Assembly: GCF_030272615.1 (NCBI RefSeq)
Contig: NC_081410.1
Location: 114,079,933 to 114,143,932, forward strand
Direction of reading: 5' to 3'
Source: Cryptomeria japonica
Lineage: Eukaryota > Streptophyta > Pinopsida > Cupressales > Cupressaceae
DNA: 64,000 nt
Of the stretch, positions 35,677-45,715 are shown in pieces. The notes beneath the pieces were generated by a model. The model made no database searches. It saw only the letters and a program-made list of their open reading frames with translations, and was not told the origin of the DNA. How positions within the stretch are numbered: the stretch's first letter is position 1; every line of letters begins with the position of its first letter. Position numbers and translations under genes: made by a program.

Positions 35677-35965
35677 CACTATAATTACCAAAAATAAATA
35701 TTACTAGCAAAACAACAGATTTTACTTTGTCACTGCTATTTCTACCCCTTACACTGTGTCGTGAAAATGCATTTCTTTGGATGGAAAATTTGTCCTTTGT
35801 CTCGTAAGATATCCATGAACAATAGGATGAGAATTTAAGTTCTCCAATAATCAAATGGTGACTCTCCGACCTTCAACTAACTCTTTAGAACTACATCTTT
35901 ACTAGTTATTCTCATACATCATGAAATGAATTGGTGACATGTTTTCTATCTCATTATTGTTCTTT
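35677..35965. other. Unassigned DNA
   Basis: No gene or element boundary is recognised between the R1 end and the TRIM-like element. Confidence 0.5.
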
Positions 35966-36324
35966 CGTTACCCTCTAGTCAGTAATAGAGGTTCAATGCT
36001 AACCTTGGGATTTGGGACATATTTTTAACCACCTCCCATGGATCCTTATCTCTAGCCGTTGTGGTGTTCATTGGCAGCTCGATCTTTTGGCATAATGACA
36101 ACAATGTCCAACAAGTGGTATCAAAGTACTGGGTTACTAGTTCAAATCTCACATATCATGTTGAGGGGGGATTGTTATCCTCTAGTCGATAATAGACATT
36201 CAACCAGAGCTGACCTCGGGATTTGAGACATGTTCTTAACTAACTCTCATTGATCCTTATCTATGGCCACTATGGCATTCGTTGACAGCTTGAGCTTTTG
36301 GTGTAACGTCAAAGATGTCTAACA
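35966..36324 (+). mobile_element. TRIM-like miniature LTR element (359 bp)
   Basis: Two direct repeats of about 150 bases (35966-36113 and 36173-36324) enclose only 59 bases. The first ends CCAACA and is followed after two bases by tggtatcaaag (36116-36126), a near-match to the tRNA-Met PBS. The second is preceded by the purine run gaggggggatt and starts TGTTATCC, ending CTAACA. LTR, PBS, PPT, LTR with no coding sequence is the TRIM architecture. The first repeat starts CGTTACC, one base from TGTTA. A possible target duplication is weak (cttt-rich on both sides). The LTRs differ at perhaps one base in six by eye, so it is old. Confidence 0.75.
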
Positions 36325-36877
36325 CTTTTATCATTGTGTTACTTTTGAGTTTTAACCTGAATCTATAGGCTTCATTTTCAAAAATAATGAGTGCAACATA
36401 CCAAAAGCCTTAAGCTTTGCTAATATTGGGACAAAAATCTTTGTCATACACTATTCATTATCTCTAACACATTGCACAAGATACACTTACTATTCATCAA
36501 CCCTTGTCAAATTAACAGGATTGTCCATTTGCATTTTTTACATCAAGAAGTGAACCAATACACCTGCAATGGTAAGAGTTATGCTCATGAGAGCATGATT
36601 GTTACCCTACATCAACCTGTTAAAGATTGGAAGAGTATCTACAACATATAACTAAAAATGTAACCTTTCAATATCCATAATCAACACAATGAGAGTTGTA
36701 TGCAAGTTGTCATAACTGAGAAAAGCAACAAAAATTGAAAGACTAACATATTCAGTTCTTTTCCTTGTCTCCTTGTAACGCCAACAACATATTTATATTG
36801 CCATGCCTTTATCTATATCTTATTCCAAGGGTAAGAGATATTACCGTGATAAACTTCCCCTTTCCTTAGACTCCCTT
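36325..36877. other. Decayed interior of the minus-strand R1 element
   Basis: This probably belongs to the element whose gag is at 36878-39707, downstream of its zinc knuckles, but no protease or later domain could be read in any frame. Confidence 0.4.
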
Positions 36878-37477
36878 TTATGCACTTACATATGTCACTT
36901 GTGCAGTATGCACAGGCCTAGATTCATCCTTCTCCTGATTTTGTTTTCTTCTCCAAACCTTTTTAGTGTTTGTCTTCTTATGAGAACTAAGAATTTCATC
37001 CAGACTACTCCTAAAAAAATATGCTTTATGTCCAAGCTTATGACATCTATAGCATATGATATCATTATCAAAACCAAAGAAATGACTATGCATTCTATAA
37101 GAGCCTCTATCGACATACCTTGTATTATTATGGTTTCCATACAACCAACAATTACTTGCTACATGACCAACTCTCTGACAGTTATAACATATCAATACCA
37201 TTGTCCTGATTTGGCAGCTTATAAGCAGTTTTGTCATTAGCCCTTCCAAAACTAATTCTAGTATGAATTCTACAATTTCTTGCTCTATGTCCATAAATAT
37301 GACAAACATAGCAATAACCATGAAATTGAGGGTAATTGTAACTCATTGAATGATTTTGTTTGACAGATGTAGATCTTGTGGACTAGTTGTCTCTTCTTCG
37401 AACTATAATAACACTTTTGTGTTGTCTTCTATTAAGAACATTGTTTTCTGCTTCAGGTGCAGTAGAATGGTAATGCA
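36878..37477 (-). pseudogene. Copia-type gag, zinc-knuckle part (R1 element)
   Basis: The open segment 37321-36878 has CYNCQRVGHVASNC (complete CCHC) and CYRCHKLGHKAYFF, which lacks the last Cys. Another knuckle, CYVCHIYGHRARNC, lies just upstream in a different frame (about 37315-37270). Three knuckles in a row suit RNA binding by gag. The coiled-coil half of the same protein is at 39134-39707, separated by a solo LTR. Frame changes show decay. Confidence 0.75.
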
Positions 37478-38982
37478 TGTTGGCATTATAACAGACAAGG
37501 AGAGATTGTTGGCATTTCAATAAGGATATTGAGAATGTTGTTGATGATTATGGATATAACTGATTAAGGATGTTTACTGTCTTAATATTATTATTTTGTC
37601 ATTGATGTCAAGAAATTGATTTTCTAATTCAGTATGATGTTGCCATATCTTAAGAAGTATGATTTGATGAGTATAAAGATGTCAGTAAAAGACACAGAAA
37701 GATTGTGATGAATAAGGGGAGAAATAAGTTATTCAATGGGCAACTATTACCGAGTTAGACAATGATGAGATCATGATGTTTAGATTGTTTTGATATCCTA
37801 CATATGCTGTTGATTGTAAGGTTAATACTATACTATGTTACTGAGCAAGGAACCTAGTCGGTAAACCCTAAGGTTATCGCTATCGGTTAATGAAGGTGGA
37901 ATGTCTACCGAGTGAAGTTTAGTATTTACCGAGTTGCAACCGAGCTGTAACAGAATGCATTAAATGATTAAAAGCATTATTTAATGAAGGAAGCTGATGA
38001 GCTGGAATTGATTAAATGATTGGTATGTCGTGCATGAAGTTTGTTAAGGAATCTATGGCAATGGAAGATCGGCAAAAAGATCTACAGCTCAGATTGAACC
38101 GCAATACCTTAGCACAAGTTCCAAGAGATGTATGCAAGTTCTAAGGCGAGGTAAAACATTTTTTGATCAAAGGATACATTGAATCTGGTCAAGATTGAAG
38201 ATCTAATGGCTATGATTGATCATGGGAAATGTGATCAAGGAGATTCAGCGGTTAGCAAATTGTTTATAAATAAGGAACTGTTGATAAACAATGCATGCGG
38301 GCAAGTGTATGCACAAGGATGCTCCATAGTGATTACTGAGCACAGAAGCTTGAAGACCTATTTGATTAACAGAGTATAGAGCCCAGTAGAGGGACAAGAT
38401 AAGTCCTATGACTAGATTGTATTGAGAAAATAAGAATCTGCTTTAGCATTTTAGATGCAAAGTTGTAGATATACTTTTATTATTGTTATTTTGTGAAGTG
38501 ATAGAAAATCTCTTAACTGAGTGGACTTAACAATCTTATTTGTAAAACCCTCTAGCAAGGTGACATTCTGATTGAGTGTTTGAAACCCTTTAACAAGGTC
38601 ACTTCTAACAAGGTGAAGATCCTAACAAATCTGAGGGAAATCCCTTAACCGAGTCACATCTAGCAATATGTTTTTAATCTTTAACAAGATTTTCTTTTAA
38701 CCGAGCATACTCTAGAAGAGTATATTTCTTAGTGGGTCCGAAATCCCACAGTGGTTTTTCCCTATTTGGGTTTCCACGTTAAATCTGGTCTTATGAGTGT
38801 TGTTATGATTATGTGTTCTTAAGGTTGCATGTTTTACAGTTTTGATTACATATATCTATTTAAGCTACCGAGGTTGAATCTGTTGAATATATTGAAGATT
38901 AAGTTTGTATGATTCACCCCCCCCCCCCCTCTCATCTTGTTAGCTTGGCATTTGTACTTAACAATTAGTATCAGAACTATCA
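37478..38982 (+). repeat. Solo LTR (1505 bp) with 6-bp flanking repeat
   Basis: It starts TGTTGGCATTATAACAG and ends GAACTATCA, closely matching along its length the LTR at 40761-42278. AATGCA flanks it directly on both sides (37472-37477 and 38983-38988). There is no second LTR or interior, so it is a solo LTR left by recombination. It interrupts the gag gene of the R1 element between coiled coil and zinc knuckles. A run of 13 C lies at 38917-38929. Confidence 0.9.
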
Positions 38983-38988
38983 AATGCA

Positions 38989-39707
38989 AGCCTATTATCT
39001 TTCTTGGAGACTATCTAACATTGAAACTCTTTCCATCTATTGTTGCAAAAACAATTTCATGTTTAGACTCAACTTGAACACTAGATATTTGTCATTTTTC
39101 AAATCCTAAGCCTAACAGATCCTTGTGACATTTCTAACTACTCAACATCTCATTCAATGCATTTGTGCATTTCACAAATTTTTTCTTCTTGATGTTTTCA
39201 AAATCTTTTCTCAAAGCAACTACTTCTCCTTCAAGGTTTTGGCACTCACTAGTTTTGATTTCCAAATCTGATTTAGCAACTTCTACTATTCTCTTAGCCT
39301 CTTCTTCTTTTCTCTTGACTTCTTCAAGTTGATTCTTACAATTTGTAACCATTTTTTTTCTGCATTCTCAAGTGTTGAAAGAGTTTTAGCCTTAAACTCC
39401 CTTTCTTCTTGGAGTGTATTTTTAATTGTTGATTTATCTTTCTAAGATTTTTAATCTCATCTAGAGCAGTAATAATTTCTCCTTCAAAATCAAATTCAAA
39501 CTCATTGTCATCATATTATTTTTCAAACTCACTCAAAATATGAACTTCATCTTCCAAATTTTCAACAATAGGACTGACTTCATGAGCAATTTTAGTTTCT
39601 ACTGGCAAGGACTGTTCTTGAGACACTTCACTAAACTTCACATGAATTAAGGCTTGTTTGATACTAGTGTTTTTCTTTTCACCTTTTCTTATTTTGCACT
39701 TATCCAT
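38989..39707 (-). pseudogene. Copia-type gag, coiled-coil part (R1 element)
   Basis: The start is probably ATG at 39707 (MDKCKIRKGEK), about 50 bases after the PBS. The open segments 39707-39516 and 39352-39134 are rich in Glu, Lys, Leu and Val in heptad-like spacing. The second ends with NALNEMLSS, the counterpart of LDEMLDSQ in the gag at 32857-34060. A region around 39480 is acidic (DDNEFEFDFEGE). Frame breaks separate the segments, and the solo LTR cuts it at 38982. Confidence 0.7.
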
Positions 39708-39756
39708 AGTGAGTACTCCACTATCAGGAATCCCCTAAGATGTTTAGACAGGGTTT

Positions 39757-39769
39757 GGCTTTGATACAA
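39757..39769 (-). promoter_or_regulatory. Degenerate primer binding site of the R1 element
   Basis: The minus strand reads TTGTATCAAAGCC between the LTR end and the gag start, a decayed form of the tRNA-Met site. Confidence 0.6.
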
Positions 39770-39774
39770 CTCAT

Positions 39775-40247
39775 TGGAGTACAATACCACTGAGAGGGGG
39801 GGGAATCAATGTTATAATAAATTCAAGAAGCCTTAAAACACTCTTTCAAAAACTTTGAAGTATGACAACTATGAGAACAAACATACTTTGACCTTTGATA
39901 ATCAAAATTTCCTCAAGACTCATAAGTTTTAAGCATTTTTTGATTGCAGTGTGTAGGTATCAACATGGCCTATTTGTGACAAAATTGCATATACACTTAT
40001 TCAATGTTTACACCTTTCATGAGGACAAAATAACAAGACATAACACTTTTCTTATAATAAAAGACATGAAAGACTCAAAAATTAGATCATAATAGCATAA
40101 ACGAATAAATGATAACTTTGATAGTGCAAATATTAAAGTACACCACAAGGCACACATCATTTTCATGAGCAAATGTAGATCAATTAAACTTTGGACAACT
40201 TTAAAAACTAAATGAGACATGAAGTAAATGAACATGAAAAATCAAAG
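39775..40247 (-). repeat. R1 element 5' LTR, inner part
   Basis: It starts on the plus strand tggagtacaatacc followed by actgagagggggggg (near 39790), the hallmark at the PBS end of copia-type LTRs here. At 40247 it is cut by a gypsy element and resumes at 50969: the left flank ends atcaaag and the right flank continues acatccataa, as in the uninterrupted left copy (tatggatgtctttgat, complement). Confidence 0.75.
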
Positions 40248-40760
40248 TGTAGCGTCATAAAATTGTGACCTTGCAAATTTTAACCATATTTGGGTCTTGA
40301 CATTGGCGAAACGAATCCCTAAGCCTGATTGGAGACTCAAGACATGCTCACACTACCTGAAGCTTGCATTTCCTTGCACCCTACACTCCCTGTTGTTGCT
40401 TCCTATCCTAAATTAGGGCAGGACAAGAGCGTGGTGCCCTTGTCCTTGCCCTATTTTGGTCCCCCTCCACTCAAATATTGCATTGAGCTTTGCAACTTTG
40501 AAGCGGGAAAAGTTTCCCTATGTCGGCCTATAACGAAAAAATTAGTCAATTAACCTTAATTGACGAATATATAAGATGCATTATTCTCTCCTATTTGCAT
40601 AAGATAGATACATGAAGAGGAAATTGCGATCCTAAGTGAAATCAAGCATTCAAGCATTCAAGTGTCCATTCAAGCATCCATTGAGCATCTCAAGTCTCCT
40701 TTCAAGGCTAGGTATTGTATTCAAGTCAAGGATTCAACCATTGAAGTGGAAATCTCTCTT
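40248..40760 (+). repeat. Gypsy 5' LTR, first part
   Basis: It aligns with 49737-50287. A TATA box (atatataaga) lies at about 40566-40575 and its counterpart in the 3' LTR near 50087. A single GC-rich hairpin (caagagcgtggtgcccttg, about 40424-40442) has two counterparts in the 3' LTR (about 49914-49970). Confidence 0.85.
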
Positions 40761-42278
40761 TGTTGGAATTATAACAGACAAGTGGAGATTGTTGGCACTT
40801 CAATAAGGATATTGAGAAGGTTGTTGATGATTATGGATACAACTGATTAAGGATGATTACTGTCTTAATATTATTATTTTGTCATTGATGTCAAGAAATT
40901 GATTTTCTAATTTAGTATGATGTTGCCATATCTTAAGAAGTATGATTTGATGAGTATAAAGATGTCGGTAAAAGACACAAAAAGAATATGATGAATAAGG
41001 GGAGAAATAAGTTGTTCAATGGGCAACTATTACCGAGTTAGACAATGATGAGATCATGATGTTTAGATTGTTTCATATCATACATATGTTATTGATTGTA
41101 AGGTTAATACTATACTATGTTACTGAGCAAATAACCTAGTTGGTAAACCCTAAGGAACCTAGTTAGTAAACCCTAAGGTTATCGCTATCAGTTAATGAAG
41201 GCGAAATGTCTACCAAGTGAAGTTTAGTATTTACCGAGTTGCAACCGAGTAAGAATAGAATGCATTAACTGATTACATGCATTATTTAATAAAGGAAGCT
41301 GATGAGCTGGCTATGATTAAATGATTGGTATGTCATGAATGAAGTTTGTTAAAGAATCTATAGCAAAGGAAAATCAACAGGAAGATCTACAGCTCAGATT
41401 GAACCGCAATACCCTAGCACAAGTTCCAAGAAATGTATGCAAGTTCCAAGGCGGGGTAACATGTTTTCAAATCGGCGAATACATTGAACCTAGACAAAGT
41501 TTCAAGATCTGATGACTATGATTGATCATGGGAAATGTGATCAAGGAGATTAAGCAGTTGGCAAATTGTTTATAAATAAGGAACTGTTGTTAAGCAATGC
41601 ATGCAGGCAAGTGTATGCACAGAGATGCTACATAGTGATTACTGAGCATTGAAGCTTGAAGACCTATTTTGTATAATAGAGTATAAAGCCCAGCAGATGG
41701 ACAAGATGATTCCTATATTGTATTGAGCAAATAAGAATCTGCTTTAGCATTTTAGATGTGAAGTTGCAGATAGATATTTATTATTGTTATTTTGTGAAGT
41801 GACAGAAAATCTCTTAACCGAGTGGACTTAACAGTCTTATTTGTAAAACCCTCTAGCAAGGTGACATTTTGATTGAGTGTTTGAAATCATTTAACAAGGT
41901 CACTTCTAACAAGGTGAAGATCCTAACAGATCTGAGGGAAATCCCTTAACTGGGTCACATCTAGCAATGTGTTTGTAATCTTTAAAAGGATTTTCTTTTA
42001 ACCGAGCATACTCTAGAAGAGTATATTTCTTAGTGGGTCTGAAATCCCACAGTGGTTTTTCCCTATTTGGGTTTCCACGTTAAATTTGGTGTTATGAGTG
42101 TTATGGTGTTTATATGCTTTTGAGTTTGCATGTTTACAGTTTTGGATATATTATTGAAATATATGTTACCGAGGTTGAATCTGATGTTTTTGTGGAAGAT
42201 TAAGTTTGTATGATTCACCCCCTCCCTCTCATCTTATTTGCTTGGCATCTGTACTTACATTAAGTATCAGAACCATCA
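40761..42278 (+). repeat. Copia 5' LTR (1518 bp)
   Basis: It starts TGTTGGAATTATAACAG and ends GAACCATCA and is closely similar to the solo LTR at 37478-38982. It contains aaatcccacagtggtttttc and gggtttccacgtt near 42045-42080, the LTR block shared by all copia families here, and cccctccctctcatctt near the end. Confidence 0.9.
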
Positions 42279-42280
42279 AT

Positions 42281-42292
42281 TGGTATCAGAGC
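42281..42292 (+). promoter_or_regulatory. Copia primer binding site
   Basis: The sequence tggtatcagagc is the exact complement of the initiator tRNA-Met 3' end and lies two bases after the LTR. Confidence 0.92.
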
Positions 42293-42343
42293 TTTGGACT
42301 CCGGAAGAAAATTTTTAAAGGTACTTGAGGCAAAGATCCAAAG

Positions 42344-43863
42344 ATGTATAAGAGGGATGCACCGAAGCTGAACAAGTCAAGTTTCTCTACATGGTAGAAA
42401 AGGATGAAGCTACACCTATCAGGAGTTGGAGAATATGTTGTATATTATCTGGAGAATGATTTCATCACACCGAGCACCTATCCATTGACAATGGAAGAAA
42501 TAAAGGCAAAGCAAGAACATATCCAAGCAATGATTGAAATAACATCTGCATTGACCGATTCAGAGTTTAATGATCTTGAAGGCTGCAATGATGCAAAGGC
42601 TATGTGGGACAAGCTCATATCAGTGTATGGAGGAGATGAACATGTTCAAAGAGAAAAAGTGGACAGTCTAATAGGGAAACTTGAATCTATGAGGATGAAT
42701 GAAGGTGAGAAGATAACCCAGCACAGTACAAGACTAAAGGAGATTGTCAATCAAATCAAAGGAGCAGGTGGAACCATTGAAGAAAAGGACATAACAAGTA
42801 AGTTGTTAAGAACCCTTCTACTAGCTTATGCAATCCGAGTCTCTGCAATCAATGAATTGAGGTCTGTACCAAATATGCCAGTCTCTTTAGATGCTACTAT
42901 TGGTAAGCTACATGCATTTGAGTTAAGTAACTTCGATAACAGTGGGTCATCTGTAAATAAAGTTGAATCTGCATTTAGTTCTTTTCATCTTGATGAATCT
43001 AATGATTACAATGAAAGAAAGTATAAGTACTTTGAAGGAGATCATAGTGGAGCAAGTGAAAGATTTCACAAGAACATGGAGGAAGTACACAAACTGTATG
43101 AGGAAATCAGAAAGCAAGAAGAGTTTGAAGCACTATTAGCCAGAAGGTTACCGAGAGGCAAAGGTAAGTATAAAGGAAAACTAACTTTGAAATGTTTCAA
43201 TTGTGATAAGATAGGACATATGGCTTCTAACTGTCCTGACAAAGATTCTACTAAAAAGAGAGATTACCGAGATGACAGACAGAAAGATAATCATTACAGA
43301 GGACACCGAGACTTCAGAAGAAGACATAAAAAGACATGCTTAATAGCTGATGAGGAATCCAATGATGATAAATCAGATGAAACTGATATAGAGGAAGTAG
43401 TTTATGTGGCTATCAAAGATGGATCAGATGAAGAAAGGTATCAAGAAAAAGCCCTAATATCTCACATAAATACTAATGACTCTTGGATCATAAATAGTGG
43501 ATGCTCAAATCACATGACAGGTGATAACCACAAGTTTGTTATGTTAGAAGACTATGATGGAGGCTATGTAAGATTTGGTAATGATGCACTATGTCCAGTA
43601 AAAGGTAAAGGATCCATAACACTTCTTGACAATGCAAAGTGCAATGATGTTTATTGGGTTGAAGGTTCGAAATACAATTTGTTGAGTGTAGCACAGCTAA
43701 ACAACACAGGTTACTGAATAGAATTTCAAAAAGGAATTGTCAAAGTTCATGACAAGAATGGAAAGTTAGCTGCCACCGGGACACAAACAAAAGGTAATAC
43801 ATTTCACCTTGACTCAACTTGGAATAAGTGTCTATATGCAAAGATAGATGATACCTGGTTATG
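42344..43863 (+). pseudogene. Copia gag, protease and pre-integrase start
   Basis: The ATG at 42344 (MYKRDAPKLNK) is in frame with the long frame 42404-43717 but separated from it by a TAG at 42395. The protein has a copia gag domain (about 42480-42930, with AMWDKLISVYGGDEHV), a complete zinc knuckle CFNCDKIGHMASNC (near 43192), an acidic linker, and the protease active site read as INSGCSNHMTGD (43490), with Asn replacing the catalytic Asp. A pre-integrase segment follows (YNLLSVAQLN). After a TGA at 43717 the frame continues to the truncation at WLWH. The element lost integrase, RT and RNase H. The gag itself is nearly intact. Confidence 0.9.
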
Positions 43864-44252
43864 GCACTTTCAACACGGTCCCGACAACTTTTACCCAAAT
43901 TTCCAGGGGAGCTTCATCTCGGCCTTTTATTGCTAATTCCAGGTGCATAGCTTCATCCCGCATTTCTATCTCAACTTATAATCATTTCTTTTGCGCTTTT
44001 ACACTTAGTCTTAAATCGCATAATTCAACCTATTGCGTTCTAAAAGAGGGGTTACTTTCACTTTCTAAATTTATTGTCAAATCACTTAGCATTCAATTTC
44101 TTGAGATTGGATCTAGTGAACTCTCCCCCCTCTTTTAAATGTAATGTGTGTGAGAGGTTAAAGAGAATCTTTTGCGAAACTTTCACTCCTCCTCTTGAGG
44201 AGAGAAAATCTTTCCTCTTGACTTGTCCATCCCCCTTTTTCACCACATTACA
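43864..44252 (+). repeat. Gypsy 5' LTR, last part
   Basis: It resumes at cactttcaacacggtcccga, matching 50581 onward, and ends CACATTACA before the PBS. The small frames here are shadows of LTR sequence. Confidence 0.85.
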
Positions 44253-44255
44253 TTT

Positions 44256-44271
44256 TGGTGAACCCGATGTC
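44256..44271 (+). promoter_or_regulatory. Gypsy primer binding site
   Basis: The sequence tggtgaacccgatgtc follows the LTR by three bases and matches the sites at 4788 and 7854 except near its 3' end. Confidence 0.85.
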
Positions 44272-45395
44272 TTACATGCTTGAGATTTCAAATCATTGCA
44301 TATTTTTCATTTAGAAGTTTAGTTTTATTGCAAATTTACAAAACTTAGTGGCTACTTCAAAAAAACCCTAGTTTTCAAAAATTGGAATTGAACTTGTGTC
44401 TTGTAAAAATTGTTATCTATTGTTTTAGATCTGAAAATTGCATTGATTGTCAAATTCAATTTTATCATTGCCTTATTTAAATTGCAAATCAAATTTACAA
44501 AATTAAGTGGTTAATTGTCAAAACCCTAATTTTTAAAAATCAATTTGAACTTATGCAAAACTTGAATTTACATTTAATTTTCAGATTTAGGAATATTTTC
44601 AGATTTGTTTTCTTGCTTAAAATTCAAATTTTCAATTTCCCTCCCTTTTTTTAAAATACAAAATTTTAAAATTCAGTGGTTAAGTCCCAAAACCCTAATT
44701 TTCAAAATTAATTGGATTTTGTGCAAATTTCAATCAATTTTAATCAATTTCAGTTTTCTAAACATTCTTCAAGGTGGACCTATTCATTAGGTTTGACCTT
44801 TTTCAAATTTGCAATTCAACTTCTTGTCTTTTTCAAAACCCTATTAGGGTCCTATTTTCACATTCAAACCTCAATTTCACCTATCTAAACTTCATAAAAT
44901 CAACCAATTTTTGGGGGTAGCTCTAAAATCATCGTAACTTTCATCCCTAAAAAATTTTGAAAAAGTTGGGAGGACCCTGTGCACTTTCAACATGGTCCCT
45001 GGGTTTTTTCCTAAAATTTTGGGAGACTGTTATGATAGTATTTAATTGCTTAAAACCAGAAAATTGACTGATTTTCTCGAATTTTGTTCTCTCTTAAATA
45101 AAAAATACTTCCCAATTTCAATATCACAACTTTCAAAAAAAAATTTAAAATTAAGTGGTTAATTCTAATCTGCCCTGAGTTTAGAAATTCAAATTTTAAC
45201 AAATTTAATTTTAAAATTAAGTGGTATTTAATTGGCTCTAATTATAAATCTCAATTTCTTAAATTATTTTGGAAATTGTGTCATTTCTCCTTTCAACAAA
45301 TTTCAAATTGTGTCATCACAAATTCCTTGAATTTTGCAGACTTTGTTCCTAAAATTCAAATTTCAAATTCCAAATTCAAATTTTCCCTCTAGTGC
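44272..45395 (+). repeat. Gypsy leader with about 165-bp repeats
   Basis: No gene is supported. A block with agtggtta followed by aaaaccctaattttcaaaa recurs near 44340, 44502 and 44670, with further traces near 45150 and 45215. The aaaccctaa parts are not telomeric arrays. Confidence 0.65.
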
Positions 45396-45710
45396 ATGAT
45401 TTTTACCATTATTAGTCCTACCTACACTATCCCTATTAGACGAAGCATTAGAATTAAGGCTTCCCAAGGTTTAATTACCGAGGAGATGGAGCCTAATTTG
45501 GGTGACTTTTTCTATGAGGATAATTCTAACTCTTCTCATCCTAATAACATCTCTATTTACCCAATTGATGATTCTACTGATGAAGAAGAAGCTTTGACTA
45601 GAGTTTCCATAGATCAACTTTCAAAATTGGATAATCAATTTGACAACTTTCAACAATGGATATCCCAAGAATACCCTAATAGTGAAGCTCTTCCATTAAT
45701 TGAAGCCTAA
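45396..45710 (+). pseudogene. N-terminal gag segment of the gypsy element
   Basis: A 104-codon open segment with an acidic middle (DDSTDEEEA) ending FQQWISQEYPNSEALPLIEA. The next segment (45716) lies in another frame and continues in style, so one frameshift near 45710 separates them. I recognise the family only by position and by the gag domain that follows. Confidence 0.6.
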
Positions 45711-45715
45711 AGTGC

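Larger units (their letters stand above)
40761..43866 (+). mobile_element. Truncated copia element inside the gypsy 5' LTR
   Basis: It has a 5' LTR (40761-42278), PBS, gag and the start of pol, then stops at about 43866 within the pre-integrase region (DDTWLWH), where gypsy LTR sequence resumes. About 290 bases of the host LTR (equivalent to 50288-50580) are missing at the right junction. The junction shares gcac between the two partners. A deletion joined by short homology explains both losses. Confidence 0.85.

Noticed and set aside
36116-36126. tRNA-like sequence in the TRIM-like element and other PBS sites
   Set aside because: Only 11-12 bases match the tRNA 3' end; no cloverleaf can be drawn, so these are primer sites and not tRNA genes.
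36803-37240. 145-codon plus-strand frame
   Set aside because: It is the antisense shadow of the zinc-knuckle gag at 36878-37321.
44330-45200. aaaccctaa motifs resembling plant telomere repeats
   Set aside because: They occur singly within longer diverged leader repeats and never as tandem TTTAGGG arrays.
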